Source: Corynebacterium aquatimens (GTDB lineage Bacteria > Actinomycetota > Actinomycetes > Mycobacteriales > Mycobacteriaceae). Taken from it: DNA of 64,000 nt. The position numbers and the translations under genes are program-made. How positions within the stretch are numbered: the stretch's first letter is position 1; each line of letters opens with the position of its first letter. The DNA is taken from positions 62,001 to 126,000 of the forward strand of contig NZ_CP046980.1 in NCBI RefSeq assembly GCF_030408395.1, written 5' to 3'. Positions 7,938 to 17,227 of the stretch are shown piece after piece. The notes under the pieces are model-generated. The model did no database searches and was not told where the DNA came from. It was given only the letters and a program-made list of their open reading frames with translations.

Positions 7938-10391
7938 ATGAACCGCAAATCGACCTCGCCGCTGGCGCCGCGCCTATCGCGCAAGCTGGTTGCGGCCGTA
8001 CTGGCTGGCTGCCTCACCGTCAGTGGCACTGTCGCCGTCGGGCCCACAACGCCTGTCGCTGCGGCGCGGAGTGCCGTGGCTAACGCGGACCTGAGCAGCT
8101 ACGAGCCCCTGCCTTCTTCCGTCGACACCTCCCTGCTGATGCAGACCCCCAAGGTCAACGACTCGAACCTTCTTGAAGTCCCCGGCCTGGGCAATGGCTG
8201 GTGTATCGATGCCGGCGTTCCCACTCCGGGCACCAATGAGTACGTTCCCGCGAAGCTCACCGGCGCCTCCGGCCGCTGGTACACCCCTGGCACCACCAGG
8301 ATCGAGCCGGACCTTCTCAAGTCCGCCATCGCTGTGATGAAACTCCTCCAGGTCGACTACAACAACCGCGACCTAGACGGCGTGAAGAAGAAGACTGCAA
8401 CCCTCCAAGCCCTGTTGGGCAACGAGGGCGGACACCTCAACAACCTTCGCTACGAGATCCAGCACAACGGCAAGCCCGGCTGGCAGTCCTTCCGCGACAA
8501 GCCCACCTACGAAGAGTTCCGCGCCTGGACCGGCTTCGACATCTTCAGAAAGGAATCTCTAACCAGGGCGGACCGCGACCGCTACGCGATCAACCACCAG
8601 CTTGTGAAGAACCGCAACTTCGACTCCGTGACCAAAAACGTCGGCGCCTCCGAGTACCTCACCGTCCTCGTCCCGAAGAGCTACACCACCTTCCCACGCG
8701 ACGCTAAGAAAACGACCCAGCGCATCATCACCATCTACCAGCCGGGCATCACCATCACTGGCGGCGGGAACAACACCGGCGGCGGCACCGACAACACGAA
8801 CACGAACACGAACACGAACACCAACACGAACACCAACACGAACACGAACACGAACACCAACACGAACACCAACACGAACACCAACACGAACACCAACACG
8901 AACACCAACACGAACACGAACACCGTGACCATCGTGAACGGTGGCACCACGGAGCCGAACAAACCGGTCTCTGTCAACGTTGGCGTGAACGTCACCAATC
9001 TCGTGGTGGTCAACAATGGTGGTGGAAATGTCCAGGTGAACCAGGACGGCAAGGGCAACGTGGTTGTGAACCCGGGCAGCGGCACCAGCGGCGTGGTGGT
9101 TGTTGAAGGTACGGCGGCCGACGGCAGCACCGTTCAGGTCCACGTCACCGTGAACAACAATGTGAACGTCAACACCGGCGGCAGCACCGGCGGCAACAAC
9201 GGCGGCGGCACGGTGGTCACCCCGCCGACGACTGGCAGTGAGCACGAGTACTCGATCTACACCAACCAGCTGGTCCGCATCGATTTCAACACCACTAACT
9301 ACACGGTCACGCAGGGCAGCAATCTGGTTACCGTGAAGCTGGAGAACGGCAAGATCGTCGTTCGCCCGGTTGATGGTGCGAATGGCACCGCCGTGATCGT
9401 GGTGACGGATTCCAACGGTGGCAAGCACAAGTACACCTTCCACATCACCCCGTACAACGCACCGAAGGTGTCCCAGCAGGTCACTGTCGGATCCACCGTG
9501 AACGTGAACATCGATTCCCAACACACGCTCACCGTTGAAAGTGGCGGCGGCAACGTGTCCATCTCCAACACGGGCGGCGGTTACATCATCACTGCTAAGA
9601 ACCCGGGCACCACGGTGTTGGTTGAGCGCAACCCATGGGGCGTCGTGGTCAAGCGATACGAGATCATCATCACCCAGGTAAACACACCTGCGCCGAAACC
9701 CACCCCCACCCCCAATCCCAACCCCAACCCGAACCCCACCCCGAACCCATCCAACGGCTCCGGCAAGGTTGAAATCAAGGACAACGGGAACGGCTCCTGG
9801 ACCGTCACCAACCCGGGCGGCGGCAAGATAGACGTCGAGTTCACCACCGGCGGCGATTTGGTCGACGTGATCAAGAACCCTGACGGCTCGCTCACCATCC
9901 GCTACAAGGAGGGCAAGCAGGGCAACGTGACCTTCTACGTGCTCATTAACGGTGTGCGCGAAGGCGGCGACAAAAAGATCACCAACAACTTCAACCAAGT
10001 CATCAACAACAACGGAAGCAGCGTCAACAGCGAACAATCCTCCAGGAGCGAATGCATCGGCCCGATCATCGGTCTCCTCGCTCCGCTGTTGTTCCTGATC
10101 CCAGTGGCAATCCTGTCCCAGGTGCGTATCCCAGGCCTGGAGTTCATCAGCGAGGGCATTCGCCGCTTCAACGACGATCTGCAGCGCGGCGTCGGCATCT
10201 ACGATCAGCGGAAGGCTGAGGCAGCGGGCAACTTCTTTGCTGGTATCGACGGCCGCACGATTGGCCTCGGACTCGGCTCCTTCGCGGTTATCGCCTACGT
10301 GCTGGGCATGATGGATCTGGCACTGAAGAACTGCGGCAAGCCGGAGTTCACGTCATCCCACGCCATCGAGCAGGCGAGGAACAAGAAGTAA
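7938..10391 (+). CDS. Large secreted, membrane-anchored surface protein with Thr-Asn repeat
   Basis: An 817-residue protein. It has a signal peptide (residues about 1-42, basic start, LVAAVLAGCLTVSGTVAV, cut near VAAARS). An N-terminal domain (about 45-275) holds an isolated Cys in GNGWCIDAG. A pure Thr-Asn stretch (about 286-328) is followed by Gly/Asn/Val-rich beta repeats, a Pro-rich linker (KPTPTPNPNPNP, about 592-612) and another beta domain. Two hydrophobic segments lie near the C-terminus (IIGLLAPLLFLIPVAIL and TIGLGLGSFAVIAYVLGMM). This suggests an adhesin or cell-envelope protein anchored by its C-terminus. The WCIDAG motif vaguely recalls actinobacterial thioester domains, but I cannot support that. 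A terminator follows. Confidence 0.75.
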   Translation: MNRKSTSPLAPRLSRKLVAAVLAGCLTVSGTVAVGPTTPVAAARSAVANADLSSYEPLPSSVDTSLLMQTPKVNDSNLLEVPGLGNGWCIDAGVPTPGTNEYVPAKLTGASGRWYTPGTTRIEPDLLKSAIAVMKLLQVDYNNRDLDGVKKKTATLQALLGNEGGHLNNLRYEIQHNGKPGWQSFRDKPTYEEFRAWTGFDIFRKESLTRADRDRYAINHQLVKNRNFDSVTKNVGASEYLTVLVPKSYTTFPRDAKKTTQRIITIYQPGITITGGGNNTGGGTDNTNTNTNTNTNTNTNTNTNTNTNTNTNTNTNTNTNTNTNTNTNTVTIVNGGTTEPNKPVSVNVGVNVTNLVVVNNGGGNVQVNQDGKGNVVVNPGSGTSGVVVVEGTAADGSTVQVHVTVNNNVNVNTGGSTGGNNGGGTVVTPPTTGSEHEYSIYTNQLVRIDFNTTNYTVTQGSNLVTVKLENGKIVVRPVDGANGTAVIVVTDSNGGKHKYTFHITPYNAPKVSQQVTVGSTVNVNIDSQHTLTVESGGGNVSISNTGGGYIITAKNPGTTVLVERNPWGVVVKRYEIIITQVNTPAPKPTPTPNPNPNPNPTPNPSNGSGKVEIKDNGNGSWTVTNPGGGKIDVEFTTGGDLVDVIKNPDGSLTIRYKEGKQGNVTFYVLINGVREGGDKKITNNFNQVINNNGSSVNSEQSSRSECIGPIIGLLAPLLFLIPVAILSQVRIPGLEFISEGIRRFNDDLQRGVGIYDQRKAEAAGNFFAGIDGRTIGLGLGSFAVIAYVLGMMDLALKNCGKPEFTSSHAIEQARNKK
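8793..8923 (+). repeat. In-frame hexanucleotide repeat encoding (Thr-Asn)n
   Basis: About 130 bp made of AACACG and AACACC units. The third codon position of Thr alternates G and C while the amino acids stay Thr-Asn. Because the unit is 6 bp, slippage changes length but not frame. It lies between the N-terminal domain and the beta-rich region of the surface protein, a typical stalk position. Confidence 0.9.
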
Positions 10392-10404
10392 ATAGCAACG
10401 CGCA

Positions 10405-10450
10405 AGCCCTGCTAGTGACCTGGTGATGACCTGGTCCTAGCAGGGCTCTT
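10405..10450 (+). terminator. Rho-independent terminator after the surface protein
   Basis: Perfect 11-bp arms AGCCCTGCTAG (10405-10415) and CTAGCAGGGCT (10437-10447), a 21-nt loop, then a T-rich tail. It begins 14 bp past the stop codon of the surface protein. Confidence 0.85.
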
Positions 10451-10496
10451 TGCTTTTGGGGGCGCATCCCCGCTGCCGCATGCCCGACGGCGTATG

Positions 10497-10504
10497 CCCG
10501 GTCC
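10497..10504. repeat. Target-site duplication, left (CCCGGTCC)
   Basis: Eight bases directly outside the left 24-bp inverted repeat. They are repeated exactly outside the right one at 17252-17259. Eight base pairs is the usual duplication size for IS256-group elements. Confidence 0.85.
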
Positions 10505-10528
10505 GGGTTAAGTAGCAAAATGTGTGTC
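10505..10528 (+). repeat. Left terminal inverted repeat of the IS1249-like element
   Basis: Twenty-four bases starting GGGTTAAGTAGCAAAA. They match the reverse complement of 17228-17251 without mismatch; identity stops at the next base. Confidence 0.9.
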
Positions 10529-10666
10529 TGAGTTTCGGCGTTCTTGCTGATCAGTCTAGGTAAATCGGACGGATATAAGCAGCAAGACCTTATATCCGCC
10601 CGATTTGTGTTCAATCCACCGGAATGGCACTCGCATGTGCTAATCGGGGGTTGGTGTGCTTTCCGG

Positions 10667-10698
10667 GTGAGTAAAAACAGACCACGATGCCCAGTAGA
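10667..10698 (+). pseudogene. IS1249-type transposase, N-terminal fragment
   Basis: GTG 10667 opens VSKNRPRCPV, the start of the zinc-ribbon N-terminus typical of IS1249-type transposases. The frame is broken after ten codons by the end of an IS256-like element at 10699. The matching C-terminus lies 6.2 kb downstream at about 16946-17193. Confidence 0.65.
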
Positions 10699-12132
10699 GG
10701 GTGTCAGGAAGTTTGTGTGTGAGGCTCTGATCTAGAAGGAGTTTCACCGATAATGACTACGGTGTCACCGAAGAAAAACCATGACCCGGCGAGGGTCAAC
10801 GAGATCAGCGAGAAGCTGATGGAAAATCCTGAGCTCGCCAGCCTGATCAGCGAGCTGTCGACCACTGCTGATGATGCCAGCGAGCTGGTCAAAGGCCTGC
10901 TGCAGGCATCGATCAACGCTGGTATTAAGGCAGAGATGGATGCGCATTTGGGCTATAGCCATTCCGACCGCAAGGCCAAAGCCCAGGTGGAAACCGCGCA
11001 GGAGAGCAATCACCGCAACGGGTCGTACACCAAAACCGTCAATTCTGGCTACGGCGCGGTGGAAGTGACCGTGCCCAGGGATCGTGCCGGCACGTTTACT
11101 CCCCGGATGGTGCCCAAGGGCGCACACCGGCTCACAGAACTCGACGACATGATCGTCTCGCTCTACGCCGGCGGGATGACAGTGCGCGATATCCAGCATC
11201 ACCTCGCGACCACCCTTGGGGTGGATATGAGCCCGGATACGATCAGCACCATTACCGATGCGGTGTTAGACGAGGTCATGATCTGACAAAACCGTCAGCT
11301 CGACGAGTTTTACCCGGTGATCTTCCTCGACGCGCTACGCGTGAAAATCCGTGACGGCCACCGCGTGGTCAACAAAGCCTGCTATATGGCGGTTGGTGTC
11401 GACATGGACGGCATCAAGCACATCCTGGGATTGTGGATCGCCGACAATGAAGACGCTGCATTCTGGGCATCGGTGTGCGCGGATCTGGCCAACCGCGGTG
11501 TCCAGGACGTGTTCATTGTGTGCTGTGACGGGCTCAAAGGCTTGCCGGAAGCCGTGGAGGCAACCTGGCCGAATTCCATGGTGCAGACCTGCATTGTGCA
11601 CCTGATTCGGGCTGCGAACCGGTGGGTGTCGTATCAGGACCGCAAAGGTGTCTCCCGGGCGCTGCGTGAGGTCTACACGGCCGCAAACGAGGACACCGCC
11701 CGTGCCGCCTTGGATGCGTTCGAAGCCAGTGAACTGGGCCGGAAATACCCGCAGTCGGTCAAAGTCTGGCGCGACGCTTGGGAGCGGTTCGTGCCGTTTC
11801 TGCAGTTTCCGCCGGCGGCACGCCGGGTGCTCTACACCACCAATTCAATCGAGTCGCTGAATGCTGAACTGCGTAAAGCTACCCGCAACAGGGGCCAATT
11901 CCCGAACGATACCGCGGCGCAGAAAACGCTGTGGCTGATGATCTGCAACATCGAACAAGCGTGCCGCCCAGCGGGCGAAGAAAGCAAAGCGCGACATTGA
12001 ATGCAACGGCTATATTGAAGGAGCGAAAGCCACCGGGTGGAAACAAGCCATCAACCAACTAGCCGTGGCTTACCCCGACCGATTCGCGGACTACTTGTAA
12101 ACCACCCCCCGCACACAAACAATCGGACACCC
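10699..12132 (+). mobile_element. IS256-like insertion sequence, copy 1
   Basis: Ends are imperfect inverted repeats: GGGTGTCAGGAAGTTTGTGT on the left against the reverse complement of a right end that finishes ACACAAACAATCGGACACCC. The element is about 1.43 kb, normal for IS256 members. I find no matching target duplication (left flank CCAGTAGA, right flank TCTGCCCG). This suggests recombination with another copy after insertion. It interrupts the N-terminus of the IS1249-like transposase. Confidence 0.8.
10753..12100 (+). pseudogene. IS256-like transposase with in-frame TGA and a frameshift
   Basis: The reading frame encodes an IS256/MULE transposase of about 448 residues, with IS256 motifs VTVPRDRAGTF, DDMIVSLYAGGMTVRDI, FLDALRVKIRDG and TTNSIESLNAELRK. 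Two lesions are visible. TGA at 11284-11286 replaces the Trp codon expected in the conserved WQNRQLD motif. A 2-base loss near 11957 (NIE-DKRAAQ region) shifts the frame, so the original C-terminus (EGAKATGWKQAINQLAV...DYL) continues in another frame to 12100. The first lesion is shared with copy 2; the frameshift region is missing from copy 2. Confidence 0.85.
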
Positions 12133-12249
12133 TCTGCCCGGTATGCGCCTGCTCGCGCGCGCAAGCCGCACACTTGGCGAATACCTAGGCCGCGCCGGAT
12201 GGCCGCCCTCGGACCGCGACGCTGCGGCTGGCGAGGGAGCGGACCAGGG

Positions 12250-12648
12250 TCAGACCGAGGAGAGCGCCCTTGCCTTGATCTGGTCGAACTCCTGCTGGGT
12301 AATCGCTCCCGAGTCGAGAAGGGCCTTCGCCGAGGCGATCTCATCGGTCGGGCTCGATCCGGCGGAGCCGCCGGCGACGGACTTGATGTACTCATCCTGC
12401 CGCTGCTGGAGCTCCTGGTGCGCCTCGACCGCGCGGTCGGTCATCCCCCGACCTCGAACAAGCAGGTACGCGAGCATTCCGATGAACGGCAGCGCGACGA
12501 TGAACACCACCCACAGCGCCTTCGCGAAGCCGCCGAGGTCCTTGCTGCGGAAGAGATCTCCGAAGATCCACCACAGGGACATGAACCATGCGAAGAAGAT
12601 AAAGAACTCGAACATGGCGAGTAGGAATGAGCCGTTGTCGCCGAACAT
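12250..12648 (-). CDS. Captured PLDc_N/SHOCT-type small membrane protein
   Basis: A 132-residue protein starting MFGDNGSFLLAM, preceded by AGGAGG 11 nt upstream. It has two membrane helices (AMFEFFIFFAWFMSLWWIFG and ALWVVFIVALPFIGMLAYLLV), the pattern of PLDc N-terminal membrane domains. An acidic/Gln-rich linker follows, then a C-terminal SHOCT motif (EIASAKALLDSGAITQQEFDQIKARAL). SHOCT segments mediate oligomerisation or membrane association; the exact role is unknown. It is the only non-transposon gene in the island and runs against the surrounding transposases. Its high-GC codons look like those of another actinobacterium. Stretches 12133-12249 and 12649-12754 hold nothing else recognisable. 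Confidence 0.75.
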   Translation of the reverse strand: MFGDNGSFLLAMFEFFIFFAWFMSLWWIFGDLFRSKDLGGFAKALWVVFIVALPFIGMLAYLLVRGRGMTDRAVEAHQELQQRQDEYIKSVAGGSAGSSPTDEIASAKALLDSGAITQQEFDQIKARALSSV

Positions 12649-12880
12649 CTGCTGACTGCCTCCTGACTGGATGGACGCTGGCCGAGCGGTCCACGCGGAC
12701 CCCAGCGCACGACGGTTAGGAACAAGGACGTGCCCGGGCCGTCGCCTAACCACGTTAGCAGCTCTTCCTCACCAAGCGTGGTAGCCGGGTTGCGACGCGC
12801 TGACCGGGTTGGGCTGGTGAAGACGGGCCTGGGACTCCACGATTCGTAGCGACCAAGCAACGGATCGAGAGGAGTCCCAG

Positions 12881-13155
12881 GTGAGTGTTGAGGCTACCGT
12901 CCTGCCCGCTGCGATGCTCGGCATCTCGGGGTTGGTGGTGCTTGCCGTCGGTGAGTACGGCGGTGAGCTGGAGCTGTTGGTGGAGACCTCCGAGTCGGTG
13001 ACCGGGTGCCCGCGGTGCGGGGTGGTCGCGGTGGCCCACGGCCGGCGTGAGCATCTGGTGCGTGACATCCCCTCGGCGGGGCGGCCGGTGCTGCTGGTGT
13101 GGCGCAAGCGGCTGTGGCGGTGCGCCGAACCGGCGTGCCCGCAACGTACCCGGTC
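12881..13155 (+). pseudogene. ISL3-family transposase, N-terminal fragment
   Basis: GTG at 12881, following GAGGAG, opens a frame that matches the ISL3 N-terminus. It has a zinc-finger pair CPRCG and C-x4-CPQRT, with LVRDIPSAGRPVLLVWRKRLWRC between them. Homology ends at about residue 90 (CPQRTRS), where a full protein would continue for roughly 300 residues. The rest is lost. GC content is higher than that of neighbouring IS elements and like that of the captured SHOCT gene, so the two may have arrived together. Confidence 0.75.
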
Positions 13156-13365
13156 AGTACACCTAATAAAGCGACGTCAGTACGTTCGCTAATGCTCGAG
13201 CTGATCTTTCATCGCTCGTACCTCTTGGCTGCCAGCGTGGTCACTTATTCGCAACCGCCCACCGTGCGTTCTCTACACCCCTCACCGTTGCACTCATGTG
13301 AGACATTTGAACGCGCTGTGGCCTTATCCGTCCCCGCGGATTGCTCCTCGCCTGTCATTCCTGAA
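13156..13365. other. Unassigned spacer inside the IS island
   Basis: Between the ISL3 break and the left end of IS256-like copy 2. I see no gene, inverted repeat or similarity to other parts of the window. It may be remnant of another element or of the former host locus. Confidence 0.4.
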
Positions 13366-14097
13366 GGGTGTCAGGAAGTTTGTGTGTGAGGCTCTGATCT
13401 AGAAGGAGTTTCACCGATAATGACTACGGTGTCACCGAAGAAAAACCATGACCCGGCGAGGGTCAACGAGATCAGCGAGAAGCTGATGGAAAATCCTGAG
13501 CTCGCCAGCCTGATCAGCGAGCTGTCGACCACTGCTGATGATGCCAGCGAGCTGGTCAAAGGCTTGTTGCAGGCATCGATCAACGCTGGTATTAAGGCAG
13601 AGATGGATGTGCATTTGGGCTATAGCCATTCCGACCGCAAGGCCAAAGCCCAGGTGGAAACCGCGCAGGAGAGCAATCACCGCAACGGGTCGTACACCAA
13701 GACCGTCAATTCTGGCTACGGCGCGGTGGAAGTGACCGTGCCCAGGGATCGTGCCGGCACGTTTACTCCCCGGATGGTGCCCAAGGGCGCACACCGGCTC
13801 ACAGAACTCGACGACATGATCGTCTCGCTCTACGCCGGCGGGATGACAGTGCGCGATATCCAGCATCACCTCGCGACCACCCTTGGGGTGGATATGAGCC
13901 CGGATACGATCAGCACCATTACCGATGCGGTGTTAGACGAGGTCATGATCTGACAAAACCGTCAGCTCGACGAGTTTTACCCGGTGATCTTCCTCGACGC
14001 GCTACGCGTGAAAATCCGTGACGGCCACCGCGTGGTCAACAAAGCCTGCTATATGGCGGTTGGTGTCGACATGGACGGCATCAAGCACATCCTGGGA
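13366..14097 (+). mobile_element. IS256-like insertion sequence, copy 2 (3'-truncated)
   Basis: Collinear with copy 1 at an offset of 2667 bp, from the left end GGGTGTCAGG to CATCCTGGGA at 14097, where it joins an IS21 remnant. The copies differ at several points (for example GATGCG/GATGTG near 13609, CTGCTG/TTGTTG near 13564 and AAA/AAG near 13700), so they are not a recent perfect duplicate. The transposase part (13420 onward) has the same TGA, at 13951-13953. Confidence 0.85.
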
Positions 14098-14192
14098 CGG
14101 CACCCGCAGCACCAATCGTCGACATCACCGCAGTCGCCGACTCGGTGTTCATCCGCCCAGCCGACTACTACGACACCACAAAGGAGGGCTAA
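14098..14192 (+). pseudogene. istA (IS21 transposase), 3' remnant
   Basis: Frame 14100-14192 reads APAAPIVDITAVADSVFIRPADYYDTTKEG then TAA. It ends 6 bp before istB with a shared ribosome-binding region (AAGGAGG). Position and sequence fit the last 30 codons of an IS21 istA. The rest was removed at the junction with IS256-like copy 2. Confidence 0.6.
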
Positions 14193-14198
14193 CCAACC

Positions 14199-14948
14199 AT
14201 GATCGACATCGACGAGACCACACGCGTGAAACTGCGGGCCCTGCGCCTGTCAACCTTCGCTGACATCTACTTCGCACTCCTCAACGACGACGCCAACGCA
14301 GACGAGCTTCCCGAAAACATCTTCCTCGCCGCCGTAGACGAGGCACTCGAACAACGCCGGCAACGCAACGTGGCTAAAGCAATCGCCCAAGCCCACCTGT
14401 TTTACCCGCACGCCACCATCGCAGACATCTCCCGCCCAAGCGAACGCGGCATCAACGAGCGGCAACTCAAACGCCTCGCGGCCACCAAATGGCGCGAAGA
14501 GCCCACCAACATACACATCCTCGCACCCACTGGTGCAGGAAAAACCTACATCGCCTGCGCACTCGGCGTCGAAGCCTGCCACACCGGGCACAGCGTCGCC
14601 TACTTCCGGCTCGACCAACTCACCGCGAAGCTCGCAGTCCTCCCGACCACACACCCCGACTACACCGCCCTGATGAGAAAGCTCATTAACGTCGATGTCC
14701 TCATCATCGACGACTTTCTCACCATGAGCATCGACCTGCGTGGACAAGAGGACCTCACCAAAATCGTAATCGAGCGAGACGGGCGCCTGCCGACCATCAT
14801 CGCCTCCCAATCCACCGCCGCGTACTGGGTGCAAACCATGCCGAACAGAATCGCAGCCGAGTCCCTCGTAAGCAGACTCAACACAGGCCTACGAATCGAC
14901 ATAGGCGACTACGACATGAGAAAAGCTCTCAGCCACCCCACCAACTAA
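14199..14948 (+). CDS. istB: IS21 helper ATPase IstB (element 1)
   Basis: A 249-residue AAA+/DnaA-like ATPase of the IstB family, which assembles on target DNA and delivers the IstA transposase. Walker A is APTGAGKTY near residue 110, Walker B VLIIDDF near residue 168, and the sensor region is TIIASQSTAAYW. The start is 7 bp after the istA remnant stop, with AAGGAGG upstream. It looks full length, but without istA the element cannot move alone. Downstream, 14949-15000 is GC-rich and without a gene. Confidence 0.9.
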   Translation: MIDIDETTRVKLRALRLSTFADIYFALLNDDANADELPENIFLAAVDEALEQRRQRNVAKAIAQAHLFYPHATIADISRPSERGINERQLKRLAATKWREEPTNIHILAPTGAGKTYIACALGVEACHTGHSVAYFRLDQLTAKLAVLPTTHPDYTALMRKLINVDVLIIDDFLTMSIDLRGQEDLTKIVIERDGRLPTIIASQSTAAYWVQTMPNRIAAESLVSRLNTGLRIDIGDYDMRKALSHPTN

Positions 14949-14999
14949 CCCACCCCGCACAAGCCGGCGCACAACCAGCGCCGGCCACCCCAGTACCAA

Positions 15000-15277
15000 C
15001 AACACAGAAGCCACCAGTACCACCTACGCAAACCACCGGTACCAACCGACCGGGCTCAGCAATTTCCCGCATGGTGCCGTCGGTGCGCAAAGTCCACGAC
15101 ACCATCAAAGACCTCGAAACTCGCACCGCCACTGCCACAGGTGGTGCGCAATCACCAACATCATCTGCTGCGTCAACTAGGCCGGTGGCGCGTCGCGCTC
15201 CAGCTGCGCAGGTGTCGCATGTACGGGGCAAAGCAGCGTTCGAGTTCAGTGAGCTTGAATTCGGTGAGGAGGCGTAG
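15000..15277 (+). pseudogene. Possible 3' remnant of a second istA
   Basis: An open frame ends KAAFEFSELEFGEEA then TAG at 15277, 7 bp before the second istB and sharing GAGGAGG with it. The region SRMVPSVRKVHDTIKDLETR followed by an Ala/Thr/Pro-rich linker resembles the C-terminal extension of some IS21 transposases. The upstream boundary is unclear (about 15000-15070). This is inferred mostly from position in front of istB. Confidence 0.4.
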
Positions 15278-15284
15278 AAGCATC

Positions 15285-16082
15285 ATGGCGTTAACCGATG
15301 AAGATTTCGACAAGCTCGGCTCGCTGCGCGGCATGCGCGTGTTCGCCGCGACGATCCAAGAGATCGTCAACGACCCCTCGCGCGATAACGACTCCTTCGA
15401 AGACAAGATCAAAGAAGCCCTCGAAGCCCAACTCACCGCCCGCGACAACAAGGTCATCCAGACAAGGTTGCGTGAAGCGAAACTCCTTGGCTCAACCGCC
15501 GCACTCGAGCGCTTCGATGCCTATCCCGGCCGCGGTGTAACCCAAGACCGCATCGACCGGCTCGCCACCTGCGAATGGGTCGACTACGGCAAAGACCTCA
15601 TCATCGTGGGAGCTACCGGCACCGGTAAAAGTTTTCTCGCTCAAGCCCTGGCCGTCGCGGCGTGCCGCAAAAAGCTCACCGCCCGTTACTACAGGCTCAA
15701 CGACCTGGCCAACGATTTCGACGCTGCGGCTGAGCATCCCCAGGCCCGCAAACAACTCCTCGCCGACTTGCAGGCCCCGGCACTTGTCGTCATCGATGAC
15801 TTCCTCGCCACCGATGTCTCAGCGCACGCGTTGAACCAAGTGTTCAACCTGCTCGTCGGGCGTGAGCATGCCTCTACCGTGATCGCCAGCCAGCACGAAC
15901 CCGATTACTGGTACGACGTCTTCTCAGAGGCAGCACTGGCGGACGCGGTGATGTCCCGTCTTGCCAACCACGGCTCGAAACTCACCCTGACGGGAGAAGA
16001 CATGCGAACCCGCAACGACATCAAACAAGAAAGGATGGGCCCTGCCACACCCAAACGGCTGCGTCAACCCCAGAAGCCGTAA
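15285..16082 (+). CDS. istB: IS21 helper ATPase IstB (element 2)
   Basis: A 265-residue IstB-family ATPase, clearly different in sequence from the one at 14199. Walker A is GATGTGKSF, Walker B LVVIDDF, and the sensor is STVIASQHEPDYW. I choose ATG 15285 (MALTDEDFDKLGSLRGM), which follows GAGGAGGCGTAGAAGC; upstream in-frame codons belong to the putative istA remnant. It is apparently intact but without its transposase partner. 16083-16140 holds no gene. Confidence 0.9.
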   Translation: MALTDEDFDKLGSLRGMRVFAATIQEIVNDPSRDNDSFEDKIKEALEAQLTARDNKVIQTRLREAKLLGSTAALERFDAYPGRGVTQDRIDRLATCEWVDYGKDLIIVGATGTGKSFLAQALAVAACRKKLTARYYRLNDLANDFDAAAEHPQARKQLLADLQAPALVVIDDFLATDVSAHALNQVFNLLVGREHASTVIASQHEPDYWYDVFSEAALADAVMSRLANHGSKLTLTGEDMRTRNDIKQERMGPATPKRLRQPQKP

Positions 16083-16139
16083 CCGGGGGTAAAAAACGGG
16101 TACCGGCAACCACCAACACCCCGGTACCCGATACCGCCC

Positions 16140-16945
16140 TACCGGTACCGAAAAGAAACGCCCGTCACCCTGCAACCTACTTGGATGATCTGCTCGCCCA
16201 AGCCTCCCCTGACCTGATGCGGCAGATGCTGCAAGGGTTTATCAACCAGATCCTCTCCGCCCAGGCCGACACCGTCTGCGGCGCCGAATACGGCGTTGCT
16301 TCCACCGAGCGGGTCAACCACCGCAACGGGTACCGCCACCGCGACCTCGACACCCGTGTCGGCACGATCGACGTGGCAGTGCCGAAACTGCGCCACGCAC
16401 GCGTTCTTCCCCGACTGGCTACTAGAGCGCCGCTCACGAGCAGAACGCGCGCTGTCGACCGTGATCGCGACGTGCTACCTCAAAGGGGTCTCCACCCGCC
16501 GAATGAACGATCTGGTGGCAACCCTTGGGATTTCTAACCTGTCGAAATCGCAAGTCTCGCGGATGTCGGAAGAACTTGACGAGATGGTCGCAGACTTCAA
16601 AAACCGCCCACTCGACCCCGGCGGGTACGCCTACCTGTCGTGTGACGCACTCACGATCAAAGTGCGTGAAGGCGGACGTGTGGTCAAATGCTGCGTGCTG
16701 CTAGCTACCGGGGTCAACGCCGACGGCTACCGGGAAATGCTCGGCATGCACGTTGCCACTGCGGAATCCAACGCGTCGTGGAAGGGCTTCTTCCAAGACC
16801 TCAAGGCCCGCGGGCTTTGCGGGGTCTTCCTTATCACCAGTGATGCTCATGAGGGCATCCAGCACGCCATTTCTGAAGTGCTGCCTGATGCGTCGTGGCA
16901 GCGCTGTCGCACCCACTTCGCCAAAAACCTCTACGAAAAGGTGCG
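16140..16945 (+). pseudogene. IS256-type transposase (second kind), frameshifted and truncated
   Basis: The N-terminal part reads ATYLDDLLAQASPDLMRQML, then NHRNGYRHRDLDTRVGTI and VAVPKLR. After 16395 the frame shifts, and homology resumes as FFPDWLLERRSRAERALSTV, STRRMNDLVATLGI, LSCDALTIKVREGG and RCRTHFAKNLYEKV. At about 16945 the sequence jumps to the C-terminus of the IS1249-like transposase. The gene has lost its start region, carries a frameshift and lacks its last third. It is not closely related to the IS256-like copies at 10.7 and 13.4 kb. Confidence 0.8.
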
Positions 16946-17193
16946 GGTCCGGAGAACGTCAACGGAAAATGCTCGAGTGGTACCTCCACACCAAAAAGCA
17001 ACTGCCTGACGACCCACTAGACATCGCCAGGCAGTGCGATTTTGGCCAAGATCAACTCGTCAAAGTCAACGATCTTGCCGAAGAAGACCACAACAAAGCC
17101 GACCAGGAAACAGGACGACCAGCCTTCTACGACAACGCTATCCCAACCGAATACGAACACTCGATAGGAATCAGAAAAGGCCCCATGAAATAA
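16946..17193 (+). pseudogene. IS1249-type transposase, C-terminal fragment
   Basis: The frame ending at 17193 reads SGERQRKMLEWYLHTKKQL, DPLDIARQCDFGQDQLVKV and RPAFYDNAIPTEYEHSIGIRK. This is a typical C-terminus of IS1249-type transposases. It lies 34 bp inside the right inverted repeat and pairs with the N-terminal fragment at 10667. Confidence 0.7.
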
Positions 17194-17227
17194 CAAACGG
17201 TGTGCCCGCCCCACGACACGCCGAGCG

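Noticed and set aside
8559-10037. 492-codon minus-strand frame opposite the surface protein
   Set aside because: It is the mirror of the repetitive coding strand (Val-Arg-Val-Gly runs from the Thr-Asn repeat); the plus-strand gene has a signal peptide, anchor and terminator.
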